Positions 1 through 7,689 of a DNA stretch of 64,000 bases are shown here, piece after piece (the first letter of the stretch is position 1; every line of letters starts with the position of its first letter). The stretch is from NCBI GenBank assembly GCA_050305635.1, contig JBNLFS010000065.1, positions 55,801 through 119,800 of the forward strand, written 5' to 3'. The notes beneath the pieces were generated by a model that did no database searches, had not been told where the DNA came from, and saw nothing but the letters and a program-made list of their open reading frames with translations. The stretch is from Thiodiazotropha sp050305635 (GTDB taxonomy: Bacteria; Pseudomonadota; Gammaproteobacteria; Chromatiales; Chromatiaceae). Position numbers and translations under genes: made by a program.

Positions 1-999
1 GATCAACCAGACCGTCATAATGACACACGCCCAAACTTGCCAAAGATAGAGCGATGTTTCCGGGTTGCCATCAATGATGACGGTGTAAAGCCAAAGCAGC
101 GGCTGGTGGGTGAGGTATAGCACGAAGGTATACCCGGCCACATAGCGAATCGGCTTCTCCAGGGGCAAAAATAGTCCGCCGATCTGCTGGCTGATGGCGC
201 GGAAGCCTGCAAAATTAAGCATAACCAGTAACCCCAACAACCAATCGCTGACGAACCTGCGGGAATATGCAAGCTGATAGTAGTATTCAGAGCCAATGAG
301 TTCCTTTAGCCAGATGCTGCATTCCTTCTCCATATCAAAAGCGTGGAACAACACAATGGCAATGATACTAGCTGTAAAAAGCACCCAGCCAGACCGGATG
401 CTTAGCCTCGACAAATTCTTGCTGTGGTAGAGATAGACGCCCATCCACCATATTGGAGCAAGTAGTAGCACCTTAGGTCCTAAAAGCGCAACGGTTGCCA
501 GCACGAGTATCAACCGTTTGTACCCCCTTGTGAAGGTAATGATGCCGAAAGCTATGTAGTACCAAACTTCATAGTTTAGTGACCAATAAGCGACATTTGA
601 AAAAGTTGTAATCGAGATGTTCCAAAGTTCATTTAAAAACGCGAGGCTCGAGAATATACGCAAGATAAAGTAATCGTTTGTTGTCTTCTCAGCGTAAAAT
701 TGTGTATCGATATACTGCCCTATTAGATCGGCAGCGAGGGTAATCAAAAGGGCGACTGGTACCACGGAGTAAATCCGCGCCAGTCGACTTATTGCGTAAT
801 TTCGAAGCTGCTTCTCCTTGGTGGAAGTCACATACGCAATTACAAAACCCGACAACACGAAAAATAGCATGACCGCACTGTGTCCATACGCGGGGAGTCG
901 CGTTGAAATGATGCCGCTGTCGTTGGTGTGAGTGGCCAGGACCATCAGCGCTGCCGCGAAGCGAACAAGGTCCAGGTAGAGGGAAAATTCTTTGTTCAT
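1..999 (-). CDS. Acyltransferase-3 family membrane protein (partial, cut by window edge)
   Basis: Integral-membrane O-acyltransferase family (acyltransferase_3, OafA/YrhL-like), whose members transfer acyl groups to cell-surface glycans. Reading the minus strand from the ATG at 997-999 gives an open frame with no stop to base 1 (333 codons seen). The N-terminus carries the family signature: D10 and R13 at the start of helix 1 and H24 at its end, then many hydrophobic segments and few charged loops. The C-terminus lies outside the window. It stands alone, upstream of an AT-rich spacer. Base composition is visibly lower in GC than the genes that follow, which suggests acquisition by transfer. 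The acyl substrate cannot be inferred. Confidence 0.85.
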   Translation of the reverse strand, partial: MNKEFSLYLDLVRFAAALMVLATHTNDSGIISTRLPAYGHSAVMLFFVLSGFVIAYVTSTKEKQLRNYAISRLARIYSVVPVALLITLAADLIGQYIDTQFYAEKTTNDYFILRIFSSLAFLNELWNISITTFSNVAYWSLNYEVWYYIAFGIITFTRGYKRLILVLATVALLGPKVLLLAPIWWMGVYLYHSKNLSRLSIRSGWVLFTASIIAIVLFHAFDMEKECSIWLKELIGSEYYYQLAYSRRFVSDWLLGLLVMLNFAGFRAISQQIGGLFLPLEKPIRYVAGYTFVLYLTHQPLLWLYTVIIDGNPETSLYLWQVWACVIMTVWLI

Positions 1000-1445
1000 T
1001 TGGTGGCAGTACCCGACTAATTACCAGGCAAGGATAGACTCAACATTCATGCTTCACAAGCCGGAAAATCAGAGAGAGTTGCAGGGGGACATGGTTATCG
1101 ATAATGGTAGTCTGCGAGCAAGGGCTCGAGCAATGGTGCTATTAGCCATCAGGCTCGTGAAAGGAGAGCCTTGTATGTCTCGAGTGTGACATTACTCTTT
1201 GATATATGTGATGTTTGGGGTCGGCGGAAACTTCATGCCTGACGTACCAGAGTAGGCGTGTCCAGTTTACACGATACGCCAAAGACTATAATCTTGTGTA
1301 TGACATGAGTGCTTCGCGGGCGGGGTTCCGTGATGATTGTTCGCGTCAAATCCTGCAAAATTCAGTCAATACGATTGGGTACTTGATTCCAGCGCCATAC
1401 AGCTTAGAGTATTCCCCGGGCCCTGAGTTAATGTGAAAAATTTCC
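1000..1445. other. AT-rich spacer without a supported gene
   Basis: This 446-bp gap separates the divergent acyltransferase and carbonic anhydrase genes. Two short open frames occur in it (992-1189 and 1215-1436), but neither has a ribosome-binding site, a recognisable domain or normal codon use. It probably holds the promoters of both flanking genes; I could not place a convincing -35/-10 pair. Confidence 0.5.
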
Positions 1446-2081
1446 ATGGAAAAACTAGTCAAAGGTTTCCTTAAATTTCGCAGTGAGGTGTTTGAAGAGA
1501 AAAAGGCGCTCTTTTCCAAACTGTCGAGCCAGCAGTCTCCGCGTGCGTTGTTCATCACCTGCTCCGACTCGCGTGTGGATCCAACACTCCTGACTCAGAC
1601 CGATCCGGGTGAGCTGTTCATCCTGCGTAACGCCGGTAATATCGTACCGCCTTACGGGTCCATGCTGGGCAGCAGTACCGCGACCATCGAATACGCCATG
1701 GCTGTGCTGGAAGTGCCGCACATCATTGTCTGCGGACATACCGATTGCGCGGTGATGAAAGCACTGCTGCAGCCTGAATCGGTGCAGGATCTGCCTGCGG
1801 TGCGAGCCTGGGTGGCTCAGGGCGAGACCACGCGGCGGATCATGCAGGATCACCACGATCATGACGATTCGGATGATCGGTTGCTCATTGCCACCCAGGA
1901 AAATGTTCGTGCGCAACTCGATAATCTTCGCACTCATCCCTCCGTGGCGCTGCACCTTCGCAAAGGCAAGGTGGAATTGCACGGATGGGTCTACTCCATC
2001 TCGACCGGGGATGTCTGGGTCTACGATTTCGACACCGAGCAGTTCATGCCCCTGGCCGAGAAGCAGACGGGTTCTTCGTAG
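1446..2081 (+). CDS. cynT: Beta-class carbonic anhydrase (CynT-like)
   Basis: Zinc enzyme interconverting CO2 and bicarbonate in the cytoplasm. The 211-aa product has the complete beta-class active site: C39 of the CSDSR motif, the D41-R43 dyad, and H98 and C101 of the HTDC motif. These are the three zinc ligands plus the catalytic Asp-Arg pair. The sequence follows E. coli CynT more closely than Can, including the N-terminal GFLKF stretch and a C-terminal HGWVYSI segment. A His/Asp-rich loop (about residues 135-143, DHHDHDDSDD) is unusual. No cyanase (cynS) is adjacent, so a role in bicarbonate supply or pH balance is more likely than cyanate metabolism. It is monocistronic. Confidence 0.95.
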   Translation: MEKLVKGFLKFRSEVFEEKKALFSKLSSQQSPRALFITCSDSRVDPTLLTQTDPGELFILRNAGNIVPPYGSMLGSSTATIEYAMAVLEVPHIIVCGHTDCAVMKALLQPESVQDLPAVRAWVAQGETTRRIMQDHHDHDDSDDRLLIATQENVRAQLDNLRTHPSVALHLRKGKVELHGWVYSISTGDVWVYDFDTEQFMPLAEKQTGSS

Positions 2082-2259
2082 GCCTACCCTTCGAAAACCC
2101 GCGGTACACTCAAGGGCTTCAGCACAGGCTGTCTCCTGATGGCGTGTGAGGCCCTCAACAGGAAGCTGAGCTTTCCTCGGATTTGTCCGATTAGCTTGCT
2201 CGACTTGTGATGATCACCCATGCTGTCGCTGAATCCTCAGCCCAGCCATCCACAGGTGC

Positions 2260-2727
2260 TCAGCCATAAGCGGCCACCTGAGATGCCAGGCGGTTGAGGG
2301 TTTGGATCAGACTGGATCCCATGACTTCATCCGGATTCACCGGGCGGGCCTGTGCGGCCATCACCGTACCCGGGTCTCGTGGCCGGCTCGCGGGCATCAG
2401 TTCACCGGGGCCTACGGGTCCGCTGCCAGGAATAGTACGCGCGGCAGCCTGGCTGTCCCAGGGCATCAGCAAGAGTTCGTCTTCCTCGATCTCCATGAGA
2501 TCGCTACCTGGGATGCCCAGGCGCTTTCCTCCCCCCGCGATCCAACCGTCAAAGCCTGCAGGCAAACTCACCTTGTGGCTCGCGGCGAGCGTGAGCAGGG
2601 TGCGCGCGGGGTTGGACTGGGGTCTGCGCATCTGACTGCAGCTTACGATACGGGAGACGGCCCGGTGTGCGAGATTCGAGGGTACGCCTGACTGGGTGAG
2701 AAAAAGGTAGAGCGTCGTGACTTTCAT
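2260..2727 (-). CDS. Hypothetical protein with PGxVM repeats
   Basis: No family is recognised for this 155-aa protein. The start is well supported: AGGAGG lies 7 nt upstream of the ATG at 2727. The N-terminal 50 residues are basic and fairly hydrophobic, followed by a Gly/Pro-rich middle. The C-terminal third contains three degenerate repeats of the form [GDN]-P-x-x-[LV]-M, at residues 106-111, 118-123 and 131-136, with a fourth possible copy near 72-78. No signal peptide or membrane helix is evident. It stands alone, convergent with the carbonic anhydrase gene. A small regulatory or scaffold protein is possible, but no function can be given. Confidence 0.6.
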   Translation of the reverse strand: MKVTTLYLFLTQSGVPSNLAHRAVSRIVSCSQMRRPQSNPARTLLTLAASHKVSLPAGFDGWIAGGGKRLGIPGSDLMEIEEDELLLMPWDSQAAARTIPGSGPVGPGELMPASRPRDPGTVMAAQARPVNPDEVMGSSLIQTLNRLASQVAAYG

Positions 2728-3218
2728 TTGCGTCCTCCTGGAATTGACCGGATTGCAGTTTTGACCGGGCCGGGATACGCGAGGAAACGATCAGGACAGC
2801 ATGCCCGCAACAGGTTTTCACATTCTGTTTATGTGTAATTTAGGGTGTTGGTCCCGTTTAGCCAGGTAATATTCACAATGGGTGTGTATTAGTGCCATGG
2901 ATATGTTCACATTGAGTTTCCCGGGTTCCGCTTTGCTGCACCCGGGCTACGGGAGTGTTGCTGTAGGAACGGGGGATGTTCTGGCCGCTATTCTCGATCC
3001 AGCCATGAATCCTCTTTTTGGTGATCATGCCGCCGCTGGGTGAGTCAGCGACACACCTCATGGGTTCGACCCTATGCCAGGGTTCATGCCGGATTGGGCG
3101 CAATACCCTGGCAATGCCTGCATTGAACAGGTCGAGGCACCCTGATAGGGTGCTTTCAGCGGTGATTTTGATCGACCGCGAATGGCCTAGGGTCATTTCC
3201 AACAACCGGGGTGTAACG
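2728..3218. other. Intergenic region with one REP element
   Basis: This 490-bp gap lies between the divergent hypothetical gene (2260-2727) and a small secreted-protein gene (3219-3596). It contains the REP element at 2920-2950. An open frame runs through 3018-3218 upstream of the secreted protein, but it has no signal peptide or ribosome-binding site and is treated as untranslated leader. Confidence 0.5.
2920..2950 (-). repeat. REP element, GTAG head (copy 1, subfamily A)
   Basis: This 31-bp palindrome has CCCGGGTT at one end and ACCCGGGCTAC at the other. Read on the minus strand it begins with GTAG followed by a CCCGGGT...ACCCGGG stem. The GTAG tetranucleotide before an imperfect palindrome is the layout of REP sequences mobilised by RAYT transposases. 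Matching copies lie at 12337-12367 and 12526-12556. Confidence 0.7.
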
Positions 3219-3596
3219 ATGAAAAAATGGGTGTTTTGTCTCACGACGCTACTGCTGGGTACGGCCAATCTGCAAGCGGCTGATGTGGCCCGGGAACCGT
3301 GGGTCGAAGGGATGAAAAAAATCCTCCCTGAGCTGTTCTGCAGGGATTCTGCGAGCTACTTCAGGCAATGCTTCGACATCAGTTCGGAAAAGTGCTTCGA
3401 AATGGCCGCCTCGGTCACAGAGCGCTGTCTGGATGAAAATCTGGATCAGATTCCCGCAACGCTGAAACAGCCCGATGACGGCCAGATGTGGGGACAGAAG
3501 ATCGGTTCCTGTGCCGGTATCCGTTTTGAAGGCGGGTTGATCCAGTACAGAAACTCGAATCCGAAGTGCAACGACGCATCCAACTGGCGTCAATGA
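3219..3596 (+). CDS. Small secreted six-cysteine protein, unknown function
   Basis: The start ATG at 3219 is chosen because it opens a textbook signal peptide: MKK, a hydrophobic core to residue 18, and an A-x-A type cleavage site at about residues 20-21. The mature protein is about 105 aa with six cysteines (C41, C51, C59, C70, C98, C117), which could form three disulfides in the periplasm. A longer in-frame extension to 3018 exists but would bury the signal peptide. No domain is recognised. GGGG just upstream serves as a modest ribosome-binding site. It is monocistronic. Confidence 0.65.
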   Translation: MKKWVFCLTTLLLGTANLQAADVAREPWVEGMKKILPELFCRDSASYFRQCFDISSEKCFEMAASVTERCLDENLDQIPATLKQPDDGQMWGQKIGSCAGIRFEGGLIQYRNSNPKCNDASNWRQ

Positions 3597-3822
3597 TCGG
3601 CCCATAGTGCCAGTGACATTTCAGTAAAGCCGAATCCGGCATATGCTGGGTTGACGAATCAGCGGGGCGATTGCGGGTTGTCTGAGTTGTATTTACACGG
3701 GGTGCCGGATTCTTGTTGACCCCGACAAGGACCTACACAGCGGTGTCCTCAACGGGACGGCTGCCAGGATATTCGTTCGAGCCGGATCACCTTCACGGAC
3801 AGTATCAGGGATAGCCGCAACA

Positions 3823-4455
3823 ATGAGTCAGTCCACTTCACGCAGAGCTGCACGACAAAAGGGCACACTGACCCAATGGCATGACGATAAGGGATACGGC
3901 TTCATCACCCCCTTTACCGGAGACAAGCGGGTCTTCGTTCACATCAGTGCCTTCGAATATCGCAATCGCAGACCCTTGTCCGGGGATGTGCTGACCTACT
4001 CCCTGACCACGGATCAGCAAGGCAGGCCCAATGCCCGGGCGGTGTCCATCGCGGGGATGCGCAGGCGTGAGCGTAAGCGGTCGCAGGGCAGTGTAACCGC
4101 CTATGCCATCGCGGGGGTGTTCATGCTGTTCCTGGGGCTGGTGGTAGTTACCGGATATTTGCCGGTACCGGTCATGTTCTATTACTGGGTGCTCGGTGCG
4201 ATGACCTACCTTGCCTATTACTTCGACAAGTCGGCTGCCCTTGCCGGGCACTGGCGGACTCGCGAGAGCACCCTGCATTTTCTGTCACTGATAGGTGGTT
4301 GGCCGGGGGCCTTGATAGCACAAACGGCATTCCGGCATAAAACGCGCAAGCAGCCGTTCCGCGCCATATTCTGGTCGACTGTGATGATGAATAGTCTGCT
4401 TTTGACAGGGTTACTTACTGAGCAGGGTAAGGAGTTCGTTGCATCCCTTCTGTGA
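3823..4455 (+). CDS. Cold-shock domain / DUF1294 membrane protein
   Basis: This 210-aa two-domain protein has an N-terminal cold-shock (OB-fold) domain at residues 12-78 with RNP1 (KGYGFI, 23-28) and RNP2 (VFVHIS, 37-42), the nucleic-acid-binding surface. A basic linker RRRERKR (about 80-86) leads to a C-terminal DUF1294 region with roughly four membrane helices between about 88 and 205. This fusion is common in gammaproteobacteria. The expected role is RNA or ssDNA binding tethered to the inner membrane, but no reaction is established. The ATG at 3823 is preceded by an AGCCGCAAC leader with weak ribosome-binding potential. It is a single gene. Confidence 0.85.
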   Translation: MSQSTSRRAARQKGTLTQWHDDKGYGFITPFTGDKRVFVHISAFEYRNRRPLSGDVLTYSLTTDQQGRPNARAVSIAGMRRRERKRSQGSVTAYAIAGVFMLFLGLVVVTGYLPVPVMFYYWVLGAMTYLAYYFDKSAALAGHWRTRESTLHFLSLIGGWPGALIAQTAFRHKTRKQPFRAIFWSTVMMNSLLLTGLLTEQGKEFVASLL

Positions 4456-4550
4456 GGACAAACCTTCTTGATGGCTCTGCATGGTCAGACATGCTGACAC
4501 TTGATCAAGAGTTGAGTAATGGTGTGGAAAGTTTTGAGTTAATAGTGCTG

Positions 4551-4672
4551 AGTTTTGAGTTGATGTGTTCGCTTCGCTCAGGGTTTCTATCCCCCCCTTT
4601 CCCTGGACCTCTCCCGCCAGGGGAGAGGGGTCAAATAATCTGTGAGCACAGCGAATACCCTAACTCAAAACT
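4551..4672. repeat. 122-bp long inverted-repeat element with central CCTCTCCC hairpin
   Basis: The left arm 4551-4580 (starts AGTTTTGAGTT, ends GCTTCGCTCA) is mirrored imperfectly by the right arm 4643-4672 (starts TGAGCACAGCG, ends AACTCAAAACT). In the centre, CCTCTCCC and GGGAGAGG form a hairpin at about 4609-4628. The same two blocks reappear at 29368-29435 and 29747-29815, so this is a dispersed repeat family. It sits between convergent genes and may also terminate transcription. Confidence 0.6.
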
Positions 4673-4742
4673 ACAGCGTTTATGGCTGGCAATCGCGGCC
4701 AATAAGGCAATCCTTTGCATGTGCCGGTATGTATCACCGGCC

Positions 4743-6053
4743 TCAGTGCAGCTTGATCACCGGGTCGATGCTGCGGCGTAACATGCGCGCGAGTGTCGTC
4801 AAACCGGTTCGCCACCAGCCGAACAGTGTCAGCTGGTGCATCTTGTACAAGGACAGATAGACCCAGCGAGCGATCCAGCCGCTGACCCGGACGCTGCCGG
4901 TAATGGCGCCCATCAGGCTGCCTACGGTACTGTAGCGTCCGAGGGTGACCAGGGATCCGTAATCCCGGTAACGGTAGGGTTTGTCGTAGGGCTTGTGTTT
5001 CAGTCGCGCACGCAACGCCTTGGCCAGGTAGGCCGCCTGCTGGTGGGCCGCCTGGGCGCGGGGCGGCACCAGATCACCCTGATCGTTCATCGGACAGGCG
5101 GCGCAGTCACCGATGGCATAGACCCTCTCGTCGTCCTCGAGCATCAGGTTGGGTTTGACCTTGAGCTGATTGATGCGGTTGGTCGTGAAGCCCAGGGATG
5201 AGAGGAAGTCCGGTCCCTTGATGCCCGCGGCCCAGACCTTGATGCCGGCCGGTATCACCAGGCCCGACTCCGTATGCACCGCATCAGCGGTGATCCGGGT
5301 CACCTTCTGCGAGACATGCACTTGGATGCCCAGGCGCTGCAACTCGCCGCGAACCTGTTGCGACAGCGCCAGGGGCAACGCGGGCAGGATTTGCGGTCCG
5401 GCATCAAGGATGTGCAGTCGGATGTGGCGATCGGGCTCGATGGTATCGAAGCCGTACTGGGGAATCTGCCGGGTTACCTGGTGCAGCTGAGCCGCGAGTT
5501 CAACACCGGTGGCCCCCGCCCCGACAATGGCCACGTCGAGCTGGCCTTCGCGCAGGGGCTCGTTTTGGGTGTTGGCGCGGATCAGAGCTTCGAGCAGCTG
5601 CCTCTGAAACGCCACCGCCTGGGATTTGGTGTCAAGCATCAGGCAGTGCTCCTGCACCCCGGGAATGCCGAAATCATTACTGATACTGCCCACCGCGAAG
5701 ATCAGATAGTCGTAGGCGAAACGTCGGCTGGGGATCAGCACCTCCCCGGCCTCATCGAGCAGCGGCGCAAGGATCACCTCGCGAGCGACCCGGTCGACAC
5801 CGGACATGACGCCGAGACGAAAACGGTAGTGGTTCCAGCGCGCGTGGGCCAGATATTCGAGGGCGTGCTGTGCCGGGTCGAAACTGCCTGCGGCTACCTG
5901 ATGCAGCAGAGGTTTCCACAGGTGGGTGCGGGTGGCATCGATCAGGGTGATTTCAGCCATGCCCTTACGTCCCAGTTTGCGCCCCAGACGGGTGGCGAGT
6001 TCCAGCCCGGCGGCTCCGCCACCGACTACGACGATCTTGGCACTGTCAGCCAT
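4743..6053 (-). CDS. ndh: Type II NADH dehydrogenase (NDH-2) / FAD-dependent oxidoreductase
   Basis: Non-proton-pumping NADH:quinone oxidoreductase, a monotopic flavoprotein on the inner face of the cytoplasmic membrane. The ATG at 6053 is preferred over a GTG nine codons upstream (6080) because GGAG sits seven bases before it. The 436-aa product has the FAD-binding GGGAAG motif at residues 11-16, a second dinucleotide-binding motif GAGATG at 178-183 for NAD(P)H, and the C-terminal YAIGDCAA FAD motif followed by a PRAQAAHQQA segment. The C-terminal part is amphipathic or hydrophobic, as in NDH-2 membrane anchors. It lies downstream of a degraded transporter gene on the same strand. Confidence 0.88.
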   Translation of the reverse strand: MADSAKIVVVGGGAAGLELATRLGRKLGRKGMAEITLIDATRTHLWKPLLHQVAAGSFDPAQHALEYLAHARWNHYRFRLGVMSGVDRVAREVILAPLLDEAGEVLIPSRRFAYDYLIFAVGSISNDFGIPGVQEHCLMLDTKSQAVAFQRQLLEALIRANTQNEPLREGQLDVAIVGAGATGVELAAQLHQVTRQIPQYGFDTIEPDRHIRLHILDAGPQILPALPLALSQQVRGELQRLGIQVHVSQKVTRITADAVHTESGLVIPAGIKVWAAGIKGPDFLSSLGFTTNRINQLKVKPNLMLEDDERVYAIGDCAACPMNDQGDLVPPRAQAAHQQAAYLAKALRARLKHKPYDKPYRYRDYGSLVTLGRYSTVGSLMGAITGSVRVSGWIARWVYLSLYKMHQLTLFGWWRTGLTTLARMLRRSIDPVIKLH

Positions 6054-6163
6054 AGGAGACTCCACACTGAATTGATCCACCCGGGTTCGGGGATGTGATG
6101 GAAATTATTCCAGGAACATCCGGCATGTCCATGACATGCGGATGACCATTATGCACCGGGGGG

Positions 6164-6727
6164 TCAGTCCCGAAAAGGTGACCAGACCAGTATCAGACAG
6201 AGCGCGGAACAGGCCGCCATGGCCAGCACGATGGCTCTGCCGCTGTGGGTGGGAAAATACTCCATGCAGCTGGCCTGGTTGTTGGGGCTGATCGCACCCA
6301 TGGCGCCGATGCTCAACATGAAAGCGGGAACGATGAATTCCAGTCGGGGCGCAGCGATCAGGATCAGCAGCAGGGTCAGAATTCCCAGCGCCTGGAGGCT
6401 TATCGCGAACCGCAGAATCTGACGCGGGGTGTAATGGTTGAGCAACACCCGGTTGGTCAGGTTCATCACAGTCATGATGAGAATGTTGGCGCCGAACAGC
6501 AGGGTGAACAGGGTCCGTTTCAGGGCAATCATCATAAACAGGCCGTATCCACCGAGAAATAGAAAGATCAGGTTCCAGCCGGACAGACCCAGCAGCAGGC
6601 TGCCAATGCTCGGGGCGAAGGCCGGCGCGGCGACCATGATCAGACCGATCATGCTGAAGATCTTCGCCGCTTCCCGTCCGCTCACATGATCGCGCACCAG
6701 GGCGGGTGCATCGGTTGTCTGGAGAGG
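6164..6727 (-). pseudogene. Degraded Bcr/CflA-family MFS drug transporter
   Basis: The frame encodes recognisable pieces of a Bcr/CflA-type multidrug exporter. It begins at the conserved A-L-V-R-D...SGREAA motif, normally near residue 115 of about 400. An in-frame TAG at 6728-6730 closes the frame immediately upstream, so the first three or so helices are gone. After the next two helices the sequence jumps from FMMIALK directly to a segment that normally lies some 60-80 residues later. The C-terminus also ends early. About 180 residues survive with no complete transporter core. The best GTG (6697) lacks a ribosome-binding site. I infer a decaying remnant with N-terminal, internal and probably C-terminal deletions. 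Confidence 0.7.
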
Positions 6728-6887
6728 CTAGCTAACCATTGAAGAGTTGCACTGGTCAATGCGTGCCCATCGGATTGCAGCCTTCATGACTTTGCCGGTA
6801 GCGTACAATGGATTTGTTAAAAACCGGTGTATTGGAGAAGATATCAGGATTCAAACATCATCCAACGGGCTTTGCCTGGAGGTGGGA

Positions 6888-7538
6888 ATGACCCTGGGAA
6901 AATACACCCTTCCTCATCTTGCGACCTCGGCACTCATCACCATCGATACGCAGAATGATTTCACCCTGCTCGACGCCCCCGCGCTGATCCCGGGTACCGC
7001 GGAAATCCTGCCTAACATGCAGCGTCTGTTGGATGCCTATCGGTGCGCCGCACGACCTATCGTTCATGTGGTGAGGATCTATCAGCAGGACGGCTCGAAT
7101 GTGGATATCTGCCGTCGTGAGGCGGTGGAGTCCGGAGAAGCCATGCTGGTACCGGATTCCGAAGGTGTTCAGCTGGTGAATGAGATCAAACCTGATGCAA
7201 ATCTGAGACTGGATACGGCGCGTTTGATGTCAGGGGAGTTCCAGGTGGCGGGTGAGCGTGAGTACATCCTGTACAAGCCCCGCTGGGGTTCCTTCTATCA
7301 GACTGGGTTGGAAAACTTTTTGCGACAGCGGGGATGCGACACCCTGGTGCTGTGTGGTTGCAATTTTCCCAACTGTCCCCGTACCACGATTTATGAAGCC
7401 AGTGAGCGGGATTTCAGAATTGTGCTGGTGCACGATGCGATCTCCCAGCTCTATCCCAAAGGCCGGGAGGAGATGCTTAACATCCACGTGGCATTGATGA
7501 CAGCCGATGCGGTGATCACTGATTTGTCCAAGCATTGA
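6888..7538 (+). CDS. Isochorismatase-like cysteine hydrolase
   Basis: Cytoplasmic hydrolase of the isochorismatase/nicotinamidase superfamily. The ATG at 6888 is selected because GGAGGTGGG directly precedes it; the longer frame from 6747 has no such signal. In the 216-aa product the Asp-Lys-Cys triad is visible: D20 (ITIDTQNDF), K130 (LYKPRWGSF) and C163 (FPNCPRTT). The PNCPRTT nucleophile region differs from the T-D-x-C-V of typical nicotinamidases, so the substrate cannot be named; an amide or N-carbamoyl compound is plausible. It is monocistronic and divergent from the transporter remnant. Confidence 0.8.
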   Translation: MTLGKYTLPHLATSALITIDTQNDFTLLDAPALIPGTAEILPNMQRLLDAYRCAARPIVHVVRIYQQDGSNVDICRREAVESGEAMLVPDSEGVQLVNEIKPDANLRLDTARLMSGEFQVAGEREYILYKPRWGSFYQTGLENFLRQRGCDTLVLCGCNFPNCPRTTIYEASERDFRIVLVHDAISQLYPKGREEMLNIHVALMTADAVITDLSKH

Positions 7539-7689
7539 ACTTGCGCGAGTTTGCCCGGGTCAAAGCTCAGGTCGACATTTTAGGGATGGTGGATTGATCC
7601 GCCGGGCGCGCACCTGTGCGTGCAATTCCGAACGCCTGAATTCAAGCACCTGACAATCCGAGGTACTCACAACTGATGAGAGGACACAG

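Noticed and set aside
3018..3218. N-terminal extension of the small secreted protein
   Set aside because: It would place the signal peptide 67 residues inside the protein and has no start signal.
4452..4781. 109-codon frame after the DUF1294 gene
   Set aside because: It runs through the 122-bp inverted-repeat element, has no ribosome-binding site and no domain.
5274..6098. 274-codon plus-strand frame opposite ndh
   Set aside because: Antisense to the NDH-2 gene, which has both dinucleotide-binding motifs; the translation has no family resemblance.
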